This document shows, piece after piece, positions 1-10,644 of a stretch of DNA of 64,000 nt (positions are counted from its first letter, which is position 1; the number at the start of each line of letters is the position of its first letter). Under the pieces are notes generated by a model, which did not search any database, was not told the DNA's origin, and was given only the letters and a program-made list of their open reading frames with translations. Source of the stretch: Nitrosomonas stercoris (lineage in GTDB: Bacteria; Pseudomonadota; Gammaproteobacteria; Burkholderiales; Nitrosomonadaceae); NCBI GenBank assembly GCA_006742785.1, contig AP019755.1:992001-1056000 (forward strand). Direction: 5' to 3'. Both the position numbers and the translations under genes were made by a program.

Positions 1-42
1 TTAGTGTGAAAGGCAGTGTAGATAATTTTTAGAGATTCCTTA

Positions 43-891
43 GAGCCCGTTTACGATCTCATCATTATTCCTTACGATACGTGGATGAAGAGAACAAAAT
101 ATGCCAGTGATATTAGCAAAGAGAAGTTTGCCGAGATAGAGCCGCTATTGCGTAGCGTGAGGTGCAGCACCAAACCCACGACAATAGATTTGTATGAAGT
201 ATTTTGTGCTGTGCTGTATCTGCTGCGTACTGGTTGCCAGTGGAGATTTTTGCCCGGAGAGTTTCCCAAATGGCAGAGTGTATATGCCTATTGGCGCAAA
301 TGGAATGAGCCTGACCAGCACGGCGTGAGCGTGCTGGAGCAGGCATTAAAAAAATCAGGTTGGCGCGGCCCGAGAGAAACTGGGGCGCAACGCTTGCAGC
401 ACGTTCTTGATTGTGGACGCGCAAAGCGTGAAGAATACAGACACGGCTGACCAGAAAGGCTATGACGCCGGCAAGAAGGTGTCGGGCATCAAGCGCCATA
501 TCGCTGTTGATACCTTGGGGTTGCCGCACGCCATTGCAGTGACGACAGCGGAAGTGACTGACCGTAACGGTGCATTGCAGGCCTTGAAGCGTTGCAGATC
601 GAGTTTGGGACAAGTGCAAGGTTTGCTGTGTGACGGTGGCTATACTGGAGCACCATTTGCCGAAAGTGTGCAAGAAATTCTGGGCAGACCTGTCACCGTG
701 CAGATCGCCAAACGCAGCAAACTGCATACCTTCAAGGTTATGCCCAGGCGCTGGATAGTGGAACGTAGTTTCGCCTGGCTGGAAAAGTGCCGAAGATTAT
801 GGAAAAACTGCGAACGTAAACTTGATACCAGCTTGCAGCTCATTCATTTGGCTTTCTTGGCACTATTACTCAGAAGATCGTAAACAGGCTC
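43..891 (+). mobile_element. IS5-family (IS427-group-like) insertion sequence, copy 1
   Basis: An 849-bp element is bounded by 17-bp terminal inverted repeats: left GAGCCCGTTTACGATCT (43-59) and the complement of 875-891, which differ at one base. The trinucleotide TTA flanks both ends (40-42 and 892-894), a TNA-type target duplication usual for this group. It carries one frameshifted transposase gene. Copies of the same length lie at 48161-49009 and 58219-59067. It sits about 80 bp before the lolC start, so lolC transcription may now depend on the element. The 39 bases to its left are too short to identify. Confidence 0.93.
85..883 (+). CDS. IS5-family transposase, two ORFs joined by a frameshift
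   Basis: OrfA (85-450, 121 codons) holds the N-terminal helical domain seen in small IS5 transposases (DUF4096-like, with LLRTGCQWRFLP). OrfB (407-883 as an ATG/ATA-started frame) holds the DDE catalytic part: DAQSVKNTDTA with the first Asp, the CDGGYTG stretch, and the ERSFAWL tail with the Glu. The frames join at a run of seven A (348-354). The second frame is open right after a TAA at 347-349 and reads on into a conserved GAAREKLGRNACSTF stretch before DAQSV. The shift needed is +1 (equivalently -2). Both parts appear intact, so the copy may be active. Confidence 0.88.
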
Positions 892-974
892 TTAGCGCTA
901 GATATCGTTTGATTGGTGAGATATGTCATACTGCCACTTTATTTTTTGCTTCTGTTCTCCGGGGAATATTTCTT

Positions 975-2222
975 GTGGCCAGTTATGAGTTTCTGATTGG
1001 ATTGCGTTACACGCGTGCCAAGCGGCGTAATCATTTTATTTCTTTTATTTCGTTGATTTCGTTATTTGGCATCATTCTGGGCATGACCGCACTCATTACG
1101 GTGATGTCAGTTATGAATGGATTTCACAAAGAAGTACGTTCTCGCATTCTAGGAGTGGCATCACATGCCCAGATTAGTAGCTACGAAGGCAGTTTGTCCA
1201 ACTGGGAAAAGATAAAGGAAGCCGCACTTAGGGATCCACAAGTTATCGCAGCCGCACCTTACATCGATGCGCAGGGGATGCTCTCGCACAATAGCGTGGT
1301 GCAAGGAGTCATGGTGCGTGGTATTTTACCGACAGATGAAAACAAAGTGGCCGATTTTGGTGACAAAATGATCGCTGGCACGCTAGAACAATTAATGCCG
1401 GGAGGGTTCGGTATTGTTATTGGTCGAGAATTAGCGCGTAATCTCGGTGTTTTCCCAGGCGATAGAATTGTACTGATTTCTCCGCAAGGGCAGATTACAC
1501 CAGCAGGTATATTGCCGCGCTTAAAACAATTTACTGTCACCGGAATTTTTGAAGTAGGACATTTTGAATATGATTCTGGTTTAGCACTGATTCATTTGGC
1601 AGATGCACAAAAACTTTATCGTATGGCGCCTGAGCAAGTTTCCGGTGTTCGTCTCAAGTTGCATGACATGTTTGCAGCACCCCAAGTTATCCGGGATTTA
1701 GCAACAACCTTGCCGCCCGATCTTTATTTCACTGATTGGACACAGCAACATGCCAACTATTTTCGAGCTATTCAGATTGAAAAACGAATGCTATCGCTTA
1801 TTTTGGCACTGATCATTGCTGTGGCAGCGTTTAATATCGTTTCTACCTTGGTGATGGCGGTTACAGATAAGCAAGCAGATATTGCAATTTTGCGAACGTT
1901 GGGAGCCAGTGCTGGCAGTATCATGAAAATATTTATTATTCAGGGCGCATTGATCGGTATTTTGGGAACTTTATTAGGTTTATTAGGCGGAATGTTGCTG
2001 GCATATAACGTTGGGGATGTCATTGCATTTATCGAGCAACTCTTTAATACCCAGTTTTTATCTCAGGAAGTTTATTACATCAGCAAGATTCCTTCTGACC
2101 CTCAATTAGCTGATATTGTAACAGTAGCCGCTGTTTCTCTGGTATTGACACTGCTTGCCACGCTTTATCCCAGTTACCGTGCTTCTAAAACTAACCCTGC
2201 TGAGGCGCTGCGCTATGAATAA
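975..2222 (+). CDS. lolC: Lipoprotein-releasing ABC transporter permease (LolC/LolE/LolF family)
   Basis: Inner-membrane permease of the Lol system, which extracts mature lipoproteins from the inner membrane and hands them to LolA. The product of 415 residues starts at a GTG ([21 protein letters not shown]), with a GGGGAA ribosome site about 8 bases before. It has one N-terminal membrane segment (about residues 25-50), a large periplasmic domain, and three C-terminal segments ending in the FtsX-type tail with [18 protein letters not shown]. The longer open frame from 822 only reads out of the IS5 end. It overlaps lolD by 8 bases. No second permease (lolE) lies next to it, so it may work as a homodimer like LolF; that is inference. 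Confidence 0.9.
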   Translation: MASYEFLIGLRYTRAKRRNHFISFISLISLFGIILGMTALITVMSVMNGFHKEVRSRILGVASHAQISSYEGSLSNWEKIKEAALRDPQVIAAAPYIDAQGMLSHNSVVQGVMVRGILPTDENKVADFGDKMIAGTLEQLMPGGFGIVIGRELARNLGVFPGDRIVLISPQGQITPAGILPRLKQFTVTGIFEVGHFEYDSGLALIHLADAQKLYRMAPEQVSGVRLKLHDMFAAPQVIRDLATTLPPDLYFTDWTQQHANYFRAIQIEKRMLSLILALIIAVAAFNIVSTLVMAVTDKQADIAILRTLGASAGSIMKIFIIQGALIGILGTLLGLLGGMLLAYNVGDVIAFIEQLFNTQFLSQEVYYISKIPSDPQLADIVTVAAVSLVLTLLATLYPSYRASKTNPAEALRYE

Positions 2223-2889
2223 AGTGACAGTGGCTTGTCAGGCGTTGCACAAAAGTTTTTTCCAAGGAGAACTGGAAATTCAAGTGTTGCGTGGGATTGA
2301 TCTGCAAGTGAACAAAGGAGAAATGGTTGCGGTGGTCGGAGCTTCCGGCTCTGGAAAAAGTACTTTGTTACATCTATTGGGTGGTCTGGATAAACCAACG
2401 CAGGGAACGGTACTATTGCTGAACAAGGAATTCAGCACCATTAGTGAAGCTGATCGGAGTGTATTACGCAACCGAGCACTGGGATTCGTTTATCAATTTC
2501 ATCATTTGTTACCTGAATTCAGTGCGCAGGAAAATGTTGCCATGCCATTGTTTATCCGGCGCATGGATAAAAAGGAAGCCATGGAACAAGCTGCTGACAT
2601 GTTGCAGCGAGTGGGTCTAGGCCACCGATTGACGCATACGCCCAGTGAATTATCAGGGGGAGAGCGCCAGCGTGCAGCGATAGCACGCGCATTGGTTACT
2701 CGCCCTGCATGTATTCTGGCGGATGAACCCACTGGTAATTTGGATCGCCATACAGCTGAAGCAGTGTTTGATCTGATGTTGAAGCTGAATCAGGAAGTAG
2801 AGGCAAGTTTAGTTATCGTGACGCATGATATGCAGCTGGCCAACCGTGCTGATCGAGTGTTGCAGCTAATAGACGGCGTACTGCAATAA
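2215..2889 (+). CDS. lolD: Lipoprotein-releasing ABC transporter ATP-binding protein LolD
   Basis: ATPase subunit that drives lipoprotein release by the LolC-type permease. The 224-residue protein has the Walker A motif GASGSGKS at about residue 40, the [15 protein letters not shown] signature at about residue 146, and Walker [12 protein letters not shown]. The [15 protein letters not shown] opening is typical of the LolD/MacB type. The start chosen is the ATG at 2215, which overlaps the lolC stop (ATGAATAA) and indicates translational coupling; an upstream ATG at 2155 lies inside lolC and would add an unrelated extension. The gene ends 9 bases before the convergent rarA stop. Confidence 0.95.
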   Translation: MNKVTVACQALHKSFFQGELEIQVLRGIDLQVNKGEMVAVVGASGSGKSTLLHLLGGLDKPTQGTVLLLNKEFSTISEADRSVLRNRALGFVYQFHHLLPEFSAQENVAMPLFIRRMDKKEAMEQAADMLQRVGLGHRLTHTPSELSGGERQRAAIARALVTRPACILADEPTGNLDRHTAEAVFDLMLKLNQEVEASLVIVTHDMQLANRADRVLQLIDGVLQ

Positions 2890-2898
2890 AGTTTTGCG

Positions 2899-4221
2899 TT
2901 ATATCTGTGTTTTCTTTTTAGCTTGTTCATCGAGTGCGCGTAAATGAGCTAGCTTATCGCTAATTTTAATTTCCAGTCCGTGTGCAGTAGGTCGATAAAA
3001 CTGAACCGCTGGCAACTCATCAGGAAAATAGTTTTCCCCAGCAGCATAAGATTCCGGTTCGTCGTGTGCATAGCGATATTGGCGGCTATAACCGAGCGTT
3101 TGCATGAGTTTGGTTGGAGCATTGCGCAAATGCAGCGGGACGGGATGAGAGCCACTTGTTTTAATAAAGGTGCGCGCTTGTTTGTAAGCAACATAAGCAG
3201 CGTTACTTTTAGGCGCGCAAGCTAAGTAAAGGGTTGCTTCGGCTAATGCCAGCTCGCCTTCCGGGCTACCCAGACGCTCAAATACCTGACAGGCGTTGAG
3301 CGCTAGCGTTAATGCGCGCGGATCAGCCAACCCGATATCCTCTGTTGCAGTGCGCACTAATCTTCGCCCGATATAGTGTGGATCAGCACCACCATCTAGC
3401 ATGCGGCATAACCAATACAGCGCAGCATCAGGTGCAGAGCCACGAATAGATTTATGCAGAGCGGAAATTTGTTCATAAAATGCATCACCACCTTTATCGA
3501 ATTGACGCGTGCTTGATGCTAGCACCTGATTTAAATAGTCGTTATCAATTTTTGCCGGTGTTTCAATTTCAGTAGCATGTTGTACCTGCCCCAGTAAATT
3601 GAGTAAACGACGCGCATCTCCGTCTGCTAATCCAAGCAGTTGTTCCACAGCATGCGGTTCAAACTGTAAATCGGGCATTGCGATCTGGTGCGCTCGCTCG
3701 AATAATTGGTGCAATTCCTGATGAGATAACGCTTGTAATACATATACCTGCGCGCGTGACAACAATGCGCGATTGACTTCAAAAGAAGGATTTTCTGTAG
3801 TTGCGCCGATAAAGGTGATGAGCCCTTGTTCTACATGCGGCAAAAAAGCATCTTGTTGCGCCTTGTTAAAACGGTGTACCTCATCAACAAATAATAGAGT
3901 TGGTCGCCCCGTGTGTTGCAAGGTAGTGCGTGCGCATTCAATTGCTTCTCGAATATCCTTGATGCCAGATAACACAGCAGAGATAGCAATAAATTCGGCG
4001 TCAAATGCATGCGCCATGAGGCGTGCTAATGTGGTTTTTCCACTGCCAGGTGGTCCCCAGAGAATCATGGAGTGTGGTTTGCCTGATTCGAAAATCAAGC
4101 GCAGTGGCTTGCCAGGACCCAGCAGATGAGATTGGCCAATGACTGCATCGAGCGTTTGTGGGCGCAGTTTTTCTGCTAGTGGTACGGTTGGATTATGTGC
4201 AAAAAGAGAAGAATCAGTCAC
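2899..4221 (-). CDS. rarA: Replication-associated recombination protein A (AAA+ ATPase)
   Basis: RarA/MgsA is a clamp-loader-like AAA+ ATPase that acts at stalled replication forks. The 440-residue product has Walker A GPPGSGKT near residue 56, Walker [24 protein letters not shown] near residue 112, sensor 1 ([12 protein letters not shown]), an arginine-finger region (SRAQVY), and the C-terminal tetramerisation domain with [13 protein letters not shown]-type sequence. It starts with GTG and overlaps the lolA stop by 8 bases, so it is probably translated from the ftsK-lolA-rarA transcript. This order is the same as in Escherichia coli. Confidence 0.95.
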   Translation of the reverse strand: MTDSSLFAHNPTVPLAEKLRPQTLDAVIGQSHLLGPGKPLRLIFESGKPHSMILWGPPGSGKTTLARLMAHAFDAEFIAISAVLSGIKDIREAIECARTTLQHTGRPTLLFVDEVHRFNKAQQDAFLPHVEQGLITFIGATTENPSFEVNRALLSRAQVYVLQALSHQELHQLFERAHQIAMPDLQFEPHAVEQLLGLADGDARRLLNLLGQVQHATEIETPAKIDNDYLNQVLASSTRQFDKGGDAFYEQISALHKSIRGSAPDAALYWLCRMLDGGADPHYIGRRLVRTATEDIGLADPRALTLALNACQVFERLGSPEGELALAEATLYLACAPKSNAAYVAYKQARTFIKTSGSHPVPLHLRNAPTKLMQTLGYSRQYRYAHDEPESYAAGENYFPDELPAVQFYRPTAHGLEIKISDKLAHLRALDEQAKKKTQI

Positions 4222-4828
4222 TGATCACATCCACCCCTTCTGGTGGAGTAAATTGAAACAAATCAGCTGCAAGCTCAGGATTTTGTTCGGTTTCAGAAAA
4301 AACGAGCCAAGTGATCTGATCAAAACTGTCGCGCAAAATCATTTCGCGTAGCATGCCTGCTTGGGAAAATCCTAAGCGTATAAGTTCAAAAGCATTTTCT
4401 TGTGCTTTGGGGATGGCTTCCAACCATTCAGTTTCACCTTGCACCTCAATTTCTTGTAACTCAAAATCACGTTCAATGGTATTGTCACCAGCCAGCAATG
4501 CCGCGGGGGTGCTGCCTAACGCTTGATCCAGACGATGAACGGTGACTTGAGCTAGATCCTGATCATAGAACCATACTTGTTTACCATCTCCAATGATGAG
4601 CTGTTGATAAGGTTCATCATATACCCAACGAAATTTTCCTGGGCGCTCAAACATCATGTCGCCACTGGCTTTTTTGATCAGTTGAAAATTCCGATCAAGT
4701 AGTTTTTGCGAGAAATGTGCGCGAAATGTATGAGCGTTGCTGATAAATATTTTAAGGCTATCGGTAGCGCTGGCCTGTGCGGATAGCGGCAGCAGGCAAA
4801 CAGACAACATGAATAAAAAACGGAACAT
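4214..4828 (-). CDS. lolA: Outer-membrane lipoprotein carrier protein LolA
   Basis: Periplasmic chaperone that takes lipoproteins from the Lol permease to the outer-membrane receptor LolB. Choosing the ATG at 4828 gives 204 residues with a clean signal peptide ([19 protein letters not shown]); a frame from 4882 would put 18 residues in front of it. The mature part has family features such as [28 protein letters not shown] (here cited by its start, near residue 62) and a conserved WLEAIPK segment. It lies between ftsK and rarA and complements the lolC-lolD pair on the other strand. Confidence 0.93.
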   Translation of the reverse strand: MFRFLFMLSVCLLPLSAQASATDSLKIFISNAHTFRAHFSQKLLDRNFQLIKKASGDMMFERPGKFRWVYDEPYQQLIIGDGKQVWFYDQDLAQVTVHRLDQALGSTPAALLAGDNTIERDFELQEIEVQGETEWLEAIPKAQENAFELIRLGFSQAGMLREMILRDSFDQITWLVFSETEQNPELAADLFQFTPPEGVDVISD

Positions 4829-4887
4829 GATGAATGGTCTGATAAATTGGGTTGATAGGATGATTGGCATTGGATATGACAAAGCAA

Positions 4888-7188
4888 TTATTCGCTGTGA
4901 TCAGGGACTAGTACTTCACGACTACCATTGCTTTGCATGCTGGAAACCAGGCCAGCACGTTCCATTTCTTCTACCAGACGGGCCGCGCGGTTATAGCCGA
5001 TACGTAATTGCCGTTGCACTAATGAAATTGAGGCTCTTCGGGATTTGATAACAACGCTGACAGCTTCATCATACAAGGGATCAGATTCGCCGCTATTGCC
5101 GGCTTTGCTGCCACCATCAGCATTTTCCTCTTCGTGTGGTTGGAGAATATCTTCAATATAATTTGCTTCCCCATGTTGTTTGAGATATTCCACCACTTTA
5201 TGCACTTCATGGTCCGCTACAAATGCACCATGTACTCGCTGTGGATAACCACTGCCGGGCGGTAGATACAGCATGTCGCCTTGCCCCAAGAGTGCTTCTG
5301 CACCCATTTGATCAAGAATAGTACGCGAATCTATTTTGCTGGACACCTGGAAAGCAATACGTGTTGGAATATTTGCTTTGATTAATCCGGTAATGACATC
5401 GACAGATGGGCGTTGCGTCGCTAAGAGTAAATGAATACCAGCAGCACGTGCTTTCTGCGCAAGTCGCGCTATCAGTTTCTCGACTTTTTTGCCGACAATC
5501 ATCATCAGATCGGCCAATTCGTCTATTACTACAACGATGAGTGGCGCCTCTTCCAGTAATTCAGGTGAATCTGGTGTGGTGCTGAATGGATGGGTAAGCG
5601 GTTCTTCATTCTTTGCTGCATCCCGTACTTTCTGGTTATAGCCTGCCAAATTACGTACCCCAAGCGCAGACATCAGTTTGTAGCGCCGCTCCATTTCCGC
5701 GACACACCAATTTAACGCGTTGGCTGCGTCGCGCATATCAGTGACAACGGGAGTCAATAAATGCGGAATACCCTCATAAACAGATAATTCCAGCATTTTG
5801 GGATCAATCAGAATCAAGCGAATATCTTCCGGCGCAGATTTGTAAATCAAGCTCAAAATAATGGCATTAATTGCTACCGATTTACCGGAGCCAGTTGTTC
5901 CGGCAACCAAAACATGAGGCATTTTGGCCAGATTTGCCACAACGGGCCGCCCGCTGATGTTTTTGCCTAATGCAATGGTGAGTGGGGAGGGGTTATCTGC
6001 ATAAACTTTGGAGGCAATGATTTCGTGCAAACGTACGATCTGGCGTTTGGGGTTGGGAATTTCCAAGCCCATTACATTTTTACCAGGAATTGTTTCTACT
6101 ACCCGAATGCGAACAACCGCCAAGGCACGGGCAAGATCTTTGACCAGATTAATAATTTGACTGCCTTTAACACCGATGGCCGGCTCGATTTCATAGCGTG
6201 TAATCACGGGGCCAGGATAGGCAGCAACCACTTTAACTTCTACGCCAAACTCCATCAATTTGCGCTCAATCAGGCGTGAAGTGTGTTCTAGCTTGTCGCT
6301 GGAAAGTACCTCGACATTTTCCTGTGGCTCATCCAGCAAATCGAGAGGGGGCAAAATGCTATCAGATGAATGAGAGAAGAGCAAAATTTGTTTTTCTTTG
6401 CTATGGGTTGGTTGCGCTTTGACGATAGTAGTTTCCGGCATCTCGATGTGCAATGGCACAGCTGGAGCAGTGCGTTCTTTGGTATCAACTGATTGAGTAT
6501 TATTGAGCTTCTTGTTAGTTATTCGTTTTTCGGCGCGCTGTGCTAACCATTGCACATAGGTATCTTTGATAAACAAGCAGATTATTTCAACCAAGATGCC
6601 GATATTTTCAGATAAGCGTACCCATGACAATCCAAAAAACAGGCTGAGCCCAACCGCAAAAATCACCATCAAAATGAGCGTAGCACCGGTGAAACCGAGT
6701 AGCGACGATAATTGCTTGCTGAGTACGCCACCTAATAAGCCGCCAGGGGTAAGAGGGAGTGATATTTGTAATGTATAAAAGCGTAATGCTTCAATGCCGC
6801 TACTGGCAATCAGCAAAATTACAAATCCTGCAAAAGATAATCCCAGTACACGGGGATCGTATGTGCTTGCGACATCAATACGCCGATAGCGCCACCAAAC
6901 GGCAGTAAAGAAAAATATCACCCACCACCAGGCAGATAGACCGAATAGATATAAAAGCAAATCGGATAGCCAGGCGCCAGCACTACCGCCTGCATTATGT
7001 ATGGATGGGGTGGTGTAATCATGCAACCAACCTGAATCGGAGGGATCGAAGCTGAATAAAATTAACGCCAGATAAAGCGCAATGCCGCCCAGCATGAGTG
7101 AGACGGCTTCTCGTAACAAGCGACTGGTTCTGGGAGGCAAAGGATGGCTAGTGATTTTCTTTGCCATTGGCTTATCGGTGGAGCTCAT
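4888..7188 (-). CDS. ftsK: DNA translocase FtsK
   Basis: Divisome-linked DNA pump that clears the chromosome termini and activates XerCD at dif. The 766-residue protein has four or five N-terminal membrane segments (to about residue 190), a short linker (no long Pro/Gln-rich region), the alpha/beta motor domain with Walker [10 protein letters not shown] near residue 428 and Walker [13 protein letters not shown], and a C-terminal gamma winged helix (about residues 700-760, with the [18 protein letters not shown] recognition segment) that reads KOPS sites. It heads the ftsK-lolA-rarA set. The upstream 247 bases (7189-7435) are AT-rich and hold no recognisable gene. Confidence 0.96.
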   Translation of the reverse strand: MSSTDKPMAKKITSHPLPPRTSRLLREAVSLMLGGIALYLALILFSFDPSDSGWLHDYTTPSIHNAGGSAGAWLSDLLLYLFGLSAWWWVIFFFTAVWWRYRRIDVASTYDPRVLGLSFAGFVILLIASSGIEALRFYTLQISLPLTPGGLLGGVLSKQLSSLLGFTGATLILMVIFAVGLSLFFGLSWVRLSENIGILVEIICLFIKDTYVQWLAQRAEKRITNKKLNNTQSVDTKERTAPAVPLHIEMPETTIVKAQPTHSKEKQILLFSHSSDSILPPLDLLDEPQENVEVLSSDKLEHTSRLIERKLMEFGVEVKVVAAYPGPVITRYEIEPAIGVKGSQIINLVKDLARALAVVRIRVVETIPGKNVMGLEIPNPKRQIVRLHEIIASKVYADNPSPLTIALGKNISGRPVVANLAKMPHVLVAGTTGSGKSVAINAIILSLIYKSAPEDIRLILIDPKMLELSVYEGIPHLLTPVVTDMRDAANALNWCVAEMERRYKLMSALGVRNLAGYNQKVRDAAKNEEPLTHPFSTTPDSPELLEEAPLIVVVIDELADLMMIVGKKVEKLIARLAQKARAAGIHLLLATQRPSVDVITGLIKANIPTRIAFQVSSKIDSRTILDQMGAEALLGQGDMLYLPPGSGYPQRVHGAFVADHEVHKVVEYLKQHGEANYIEDILQPHEEENADGGSKAGNSGESDPLYDEAVSVVIKSRRASISLVQRQLRIGYNRAARLVEEMERAGLVSSMQSNGSREVLVPDHSE

Positions 7189-7435
7189 AGGGTTATTATC
7201 TTCAACTTGAATTCAGGTTGATACAGTTTTGTTTATCAGGCAGAAGAATAAAATGACCATTGGAGCAATGATTAAAATACTTCAATAGTGATATGAAAGA
7301 GATAGTTATCGATAATTTTATTGCCAGATTTGTGAATACAATTATCTATCGTTATAAATAGATTTTAAGGAGCCTTTGAAAACTATCTATCTCAGCATAG
7401 CTCCAAAAGCTTCTAATCCATTGAATATAAATAAA

Positions 7436-8428
7436 CTATTGTTTTTCTTCAAGTAATTTGACAATTTCCGGTACTTTAGTAATATCCAACACTGTTTTGC
7501 CTGAAGTAGTTTTAAGTTGTGTGTCGGCGCCTTTGTCTAGCAATAATTTAACCGTATCGACATTTTCATTTAGTGCAGCAGACATCAGGGCTGTCATGCC
7601 ATCTTTATTTTGGAAATCGATGGCAGCACCTTTTTCTAGCAGTGCCTCAATGACTTGGTCTTGCCCATTCTGCGCTGCCAAAATAAGTGCCGTAAAGTCG
7701 TTGGAAGCCTTGAAATCTGGTTGCGCGCCATGCTTCAGTAACGTTTGAACAATGGGTAAATGGCCGGTCAATGCTGCCAGAATCAATGCGGAGGCACCAT
7801 TGGCATCGTGCACATCAACCGTGGCGTTGTTTGCCAACAGCAAATCAACAATTTCCAGATAATCATTCATTGCTGCCATATGCAGTGCTGTTGCTTCAGC
7901 ATCGTTTTGCAAATCTGGCTGGGCTTGGTGCTCTAACAAAGACTTAACAATACCGGTATAGCCTTTAACTGCTGCAAACATTAACGGAGTAAGCTTGCTT
8001 TTTTCTTGCAGATTGGGATCAGCACCTTGTGCTAGCAGCATATCGACTACTGCTTGGTGACCGTTTTTACTGGCCAATAATAACGGCGTACCTCCTTGTA
8101 CATTGGCCAAATTGACATCCGCTTTTTTCTCTAGCAGCAGCTTGACAACATCTTGATGACCATTTTGTGCGGCTACTGACAAAGCAGTAAATCCATCAGG
8201 AGATTGCAGATTTACTTGAGCACCTTCTTTTAGTATTTTTTCGACATCTGGCAGGTTGCCTGTCAAAGCAGCCTGGAGAAGGAAGGCAACTTCTTTGTCA
8301 TCGCTGCTATTATTATCCGGGTTGGCATATAGCGATGATGCTTGCAACACAGCAAATAAGGCTGCGCTGACTAACAGCCAAAATCGTACTGGTACGGCAA
8401 AAAACAAGGTATTTTCCGTTGATTTCAT
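7436..8428 (-). CDS. Exported ankyrin-repeat protein
   Basis: A 330-residue protein with a long N-terminal hydrophobic signal or anchor (VRFWLLVSAALFAVLQASSLYA) followed by about eight tandem ankyrin repeats of the GxTALxxAAxxGHxxxVxxLLxxGA type covering nearly all of the mature chain. Ankyrin stacks mediate protein binding; the partner is unknown. The ATG at 8428 was preferred because it starts just before the signal peptide; an upstream TTG at 8485 would add 19 residues. It lies 92 bases downstream of sdhA on the same strand, where sdhB is normally found, so it may be co-transcribed with the sdh genes. Confidence 0.85.
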   Translation of the reverse strand: MKSTENTLFFAVPVRFWLLVSAALFAVLQASSLYANPDNNSSDDKEVAFLLQAALTGNLPDVEKILKEGAQVNLQSPDGFTALSVAAQNGHQDVVKLLLEKKADVNLANVQGGTPLLLASKNGHQAVVDMLLAQGADPNLQEKSKLTPLMFAAVKGYTGIVKSLLEHQAQPDLQNDAEATALHMAAMNDYLEIVDLLLANNATVDVHDANGASALILAALTGHLPIVQTLLKHGAQPDFKASNDFTALILAAQNGQDQVIEALLEKGAAIDFQNKDGMTALMSAALNENVDTVKLLLDKGADTQLKTTSGKTVLDITKVPEIVKLLEEKQ

Positions 8429-8519
8429 TTTGAGTAAAAGTAGTTTGTTTAGGATGATTTTAATAAAAGATGCAAATGACACCAATTTATCGATTGCTAG
8501 TTTATGCTGATCTGTTGAT

Positions 8520-10283
8520 CTAGTAAGTTCTTGGTTTAGGCGGGAAGGATTCGACGGTGAGCGGCTTCAATCGTACCGGCTTGTAATCCAGATGTTTGTC
8601 CTTGCTGAAAAATAGAGAATGTTTGAGCCATTTCTGATCATCTCGTTCAGGAAAATCTTCACGCGCGTGTGCACCTCTGCTTTCATGACGTGCTTCTGCT
8701 GCAATCATGGTGGCAACGGCTACTTCCATCAAATTATCCAACTCAAGTGCTTCTACCCGAGCGGTGTTAAATACCCTACTTTTATCTTGAATCTCGGTAT
8801 ATTTAGTCCGTTCAGCAATGGCATTGATTTTTTCCACACCTTCCTTCAATACGCTAGGAAAGCGGAAAACGCCACAATGTGTTTGCATCGTTTTGCGCAA
8901 ATCAGCACTGGTTTCCGCAACATTTGCGCCATCTTTCTGTGAATCCAAGCGTGCCAACCGTGTTAATGTTTGCTCCGCTGCGTCTTGCGGCAATGGCTTG
9001 TGATGATTATTCTTGGATAGATCTTTGATAATTTGATTACCAGCCGCGCGTCCAAATACCACTATATCCAATAGTGAATTAGTGCCCAAACGATTGGCAC
9101 CATGCACAGATACGCAAGCACACTCTCCCACTGCGTAAAGGCCTTGAACAACTTCTTCTGGACTGGTTTTATAAGGTGCAACCACCTGACCGTGATAATT
9201 AGCAGGGATACCACCCATCATATAGTGTGCCGTTGGGACCACCGGAATCGGTGCATCAATCGGATCAATGTGGGCAAATCTCATGGCAATCTCTCGGATG
9301 CCGGGTAATTTAGATTGGATGGTTTCTGCACCTAGATGATCCAGTTTAAGCAACAAATGATCAGCGTCCGGGCCGCATCCTTTTCCTTCCATCATTTCTA
9401 TGACCATGGCGCGTGATACGACATCGCGGCTAGCCAAATCTTTAGCATGCGGTGCGTAGCGCTCCATAAAACGCTCGCCCTGAGCGTTGATCAGATAACC
9501 GCCTTCTCCACGTACCGCTTCGCTGATCAACATACCTGCGCCATAGACTCCGGTAGGGTGAAATTGCCAGAATTCCATATCTTCCAGTGGAATACCTGCG
9601 CGCGCCACCATGCCTAAACCATCGCCAGTATTGATGAGTGCATTGGTGCTCGCTTCAAAAATACGGCAGGCACCGCCCGTTGCCAGTAACGTTGCGCGTG
9701 CTTGCAAAATCATGATTTCGCCAGTTTCCATTTCCAGTGCAGTAATGCCGAGCACTTCGCCTTCTTCATCACGGATCAAGTCCAATCCTAGCCATTCAAC
9801 AAAAAACTGGGTGTTGGTGCTGACATTGCGTTGGTAGAGTGTATGTAGCATGGCGTGACCGGTACGATCTGCAACAGCGCAGGAGCGACTGGCCTGCTCT
9901 TCGCCATAATGCAAGGATTGCCCACCAAAAGGACGCTGGTAGATTTTGCCATTGGCTAGTCGATCAAATGGCATCCCAAAATGTTCTAGTTCATAGACAA
10001 CTTCAGCAGCATGGCGACACATAAACTCGATAGCATCTTGATCGCCGAGATAGTCCGAGCCTTTAATCGTGTCATACATGTGCCAGCGCCAATCATCTTC
10101 CGTGATGTTGCCTAGTGCCGCAGCAATACCACCTTGTGCTGCTACTGTGTGAGAGCGTGTGGGAAACACTTTGGACAACACCGCAACTTTGAAACCCGCT
10201 TCAGAAAGCTGCAACGCCGCCCGCATTCCTGCACCGCCTGCTCCGACGATGACTACGTCAAATTTTCTTTGTTTGATTTTCAC
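8520..10283 (-). CDS. sdhA: Succinate dehydrogenase flavoprotein subunit
   Basis: Catalytic FAD subunit of complex II, oxidising succinate to fumarate. The 587-residue protein has the dinucleotide fold GAGGAGMRAALQLSEAG at its N-terminus, the SHTVAAQGGIAAALG stretch with the His that binds FAD covalently, the active-site HPTGVYGAGMLISEAVRGEGG region (about residues 235-255), and HGANRLGTNSLLD near residue 390. The GTG at 10283 lies right after the sdhD stop (TGATGTG) and gives the usual family length; the longer frame from 10307 starts inside sdhD. It follows sdhC and sdhD, but no iron-sulfur subunit (sdhB) follows. Confidence 0.95.
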   Translation of the reverse strand: MKIKQRKFDVVIVGAGGAGMRAALQLSEAGFKVAVLSKVFPTRSHTVAAQGGIAAALGNITEDDWRWHMYDTIKGSDYLGDQDAIEFMCRHAAEVVYELEHFGMPFDRLANGKIYQRPFGGQSLHYGEEQASRSCAVADRTGHAMLHTLYQRNVSTNTQFFVEWLGLDLIRDEEGEVLGITALEMETGEIMILQARATLLATGGACRIFEASTNALINTGDGLGMVARAGIPLEDMEFWQFHPTGVYGAGMLISEAVRGEGGYLINAQGERFMERYAPHAKDLASRDVVSRAMVIEMMEGKGCGPDADHLLLKLDHLGAETIQSKLPGIREIAMRFAHIDPIDAPIPVVPTAHYMMGGIPANYHGQVVAPYKTSPEEVVQGLYAVGECACVSVHGANRLGTNSLLDIVVFGRAAGNQIIKDLSKNNHHKPLPQDAAEQTLTRLARLDSQKDGANVAETSADLRKTMQTHCGVFRFPSVLKEGVEKINAIAERTKYTEIQDKSRVFNTARVEALELDNLMEVAVATMIAAEARHESRGAHAREDFPERDDQKWLKHSLFFSKDKHLDYKPVRLKPLTVESFPPKPRTY

Positions 10284-10284
10284 A

Positions 10285-10644
10285 TCAGCCCCACAAGATA
10301 TCCCCAAACCATATCAAGTAGCCTAATAGCGCTACGATACATGTGATTTGCAGTGTTAGACGAATACCCATTGGGTGCACGTAGTCCATCAGAACATTAC
10401 GCACCCCTACCCAAGCGTGCCAGCATAAACCGATAAAACAGAGTAATGAGACAATTTTTATCCATTGTATGGAAAAAAGTGATTTGAAATCTTCGTAACT
10501 TTCAGGCTGATAAATAACAGCAAGTATAAATAATAAAATTGTATAGAAGATCATCAGCACGGCGGTTATGCGTTGTATCAACCAATCTTTTAAGCCGTAG
10601 TGCGCGCCGGTGATAATTCTGTTTGCTGGTCTTACCATAACCAT
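10285..10644 (-). CDS. sdhD: Succinate dehydrogenase membrane anchor subunit
   Basis: A 119-residue protein with three membrane segments that helps bind haem b and quinone in complex II. The opening GLKDWLIQRITAVLM and the CWHAWVGVRNVLMDYVHP segment with its conserved His and Asp-Tyr are typical of proteobacterial SdhD. It overlaps the end of sdhC by 13 bases and its stop is next to the sdhA GTG, so the three genes are translationally coupled. Confidence 0.9.
   Translation of the reverse strand: MVMVRPANRIITGAHYGLKDWLIQRITAVLMIFYTILLFILAVIYQPESYEDFKSLFSIQWIKIVSLLCFIGLCWHAWVGVRNVLMDYVHPMGIRLTLQITCIVALLGYLIWFGDILWG

Noticed and set aside
113-727. Long antisense open frame (204 codons) inside the IS5 element, repeated in each copy
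   Set aside because: It is the shadow of the transposase on the other strand; it has no ribosome site or family resemblance.
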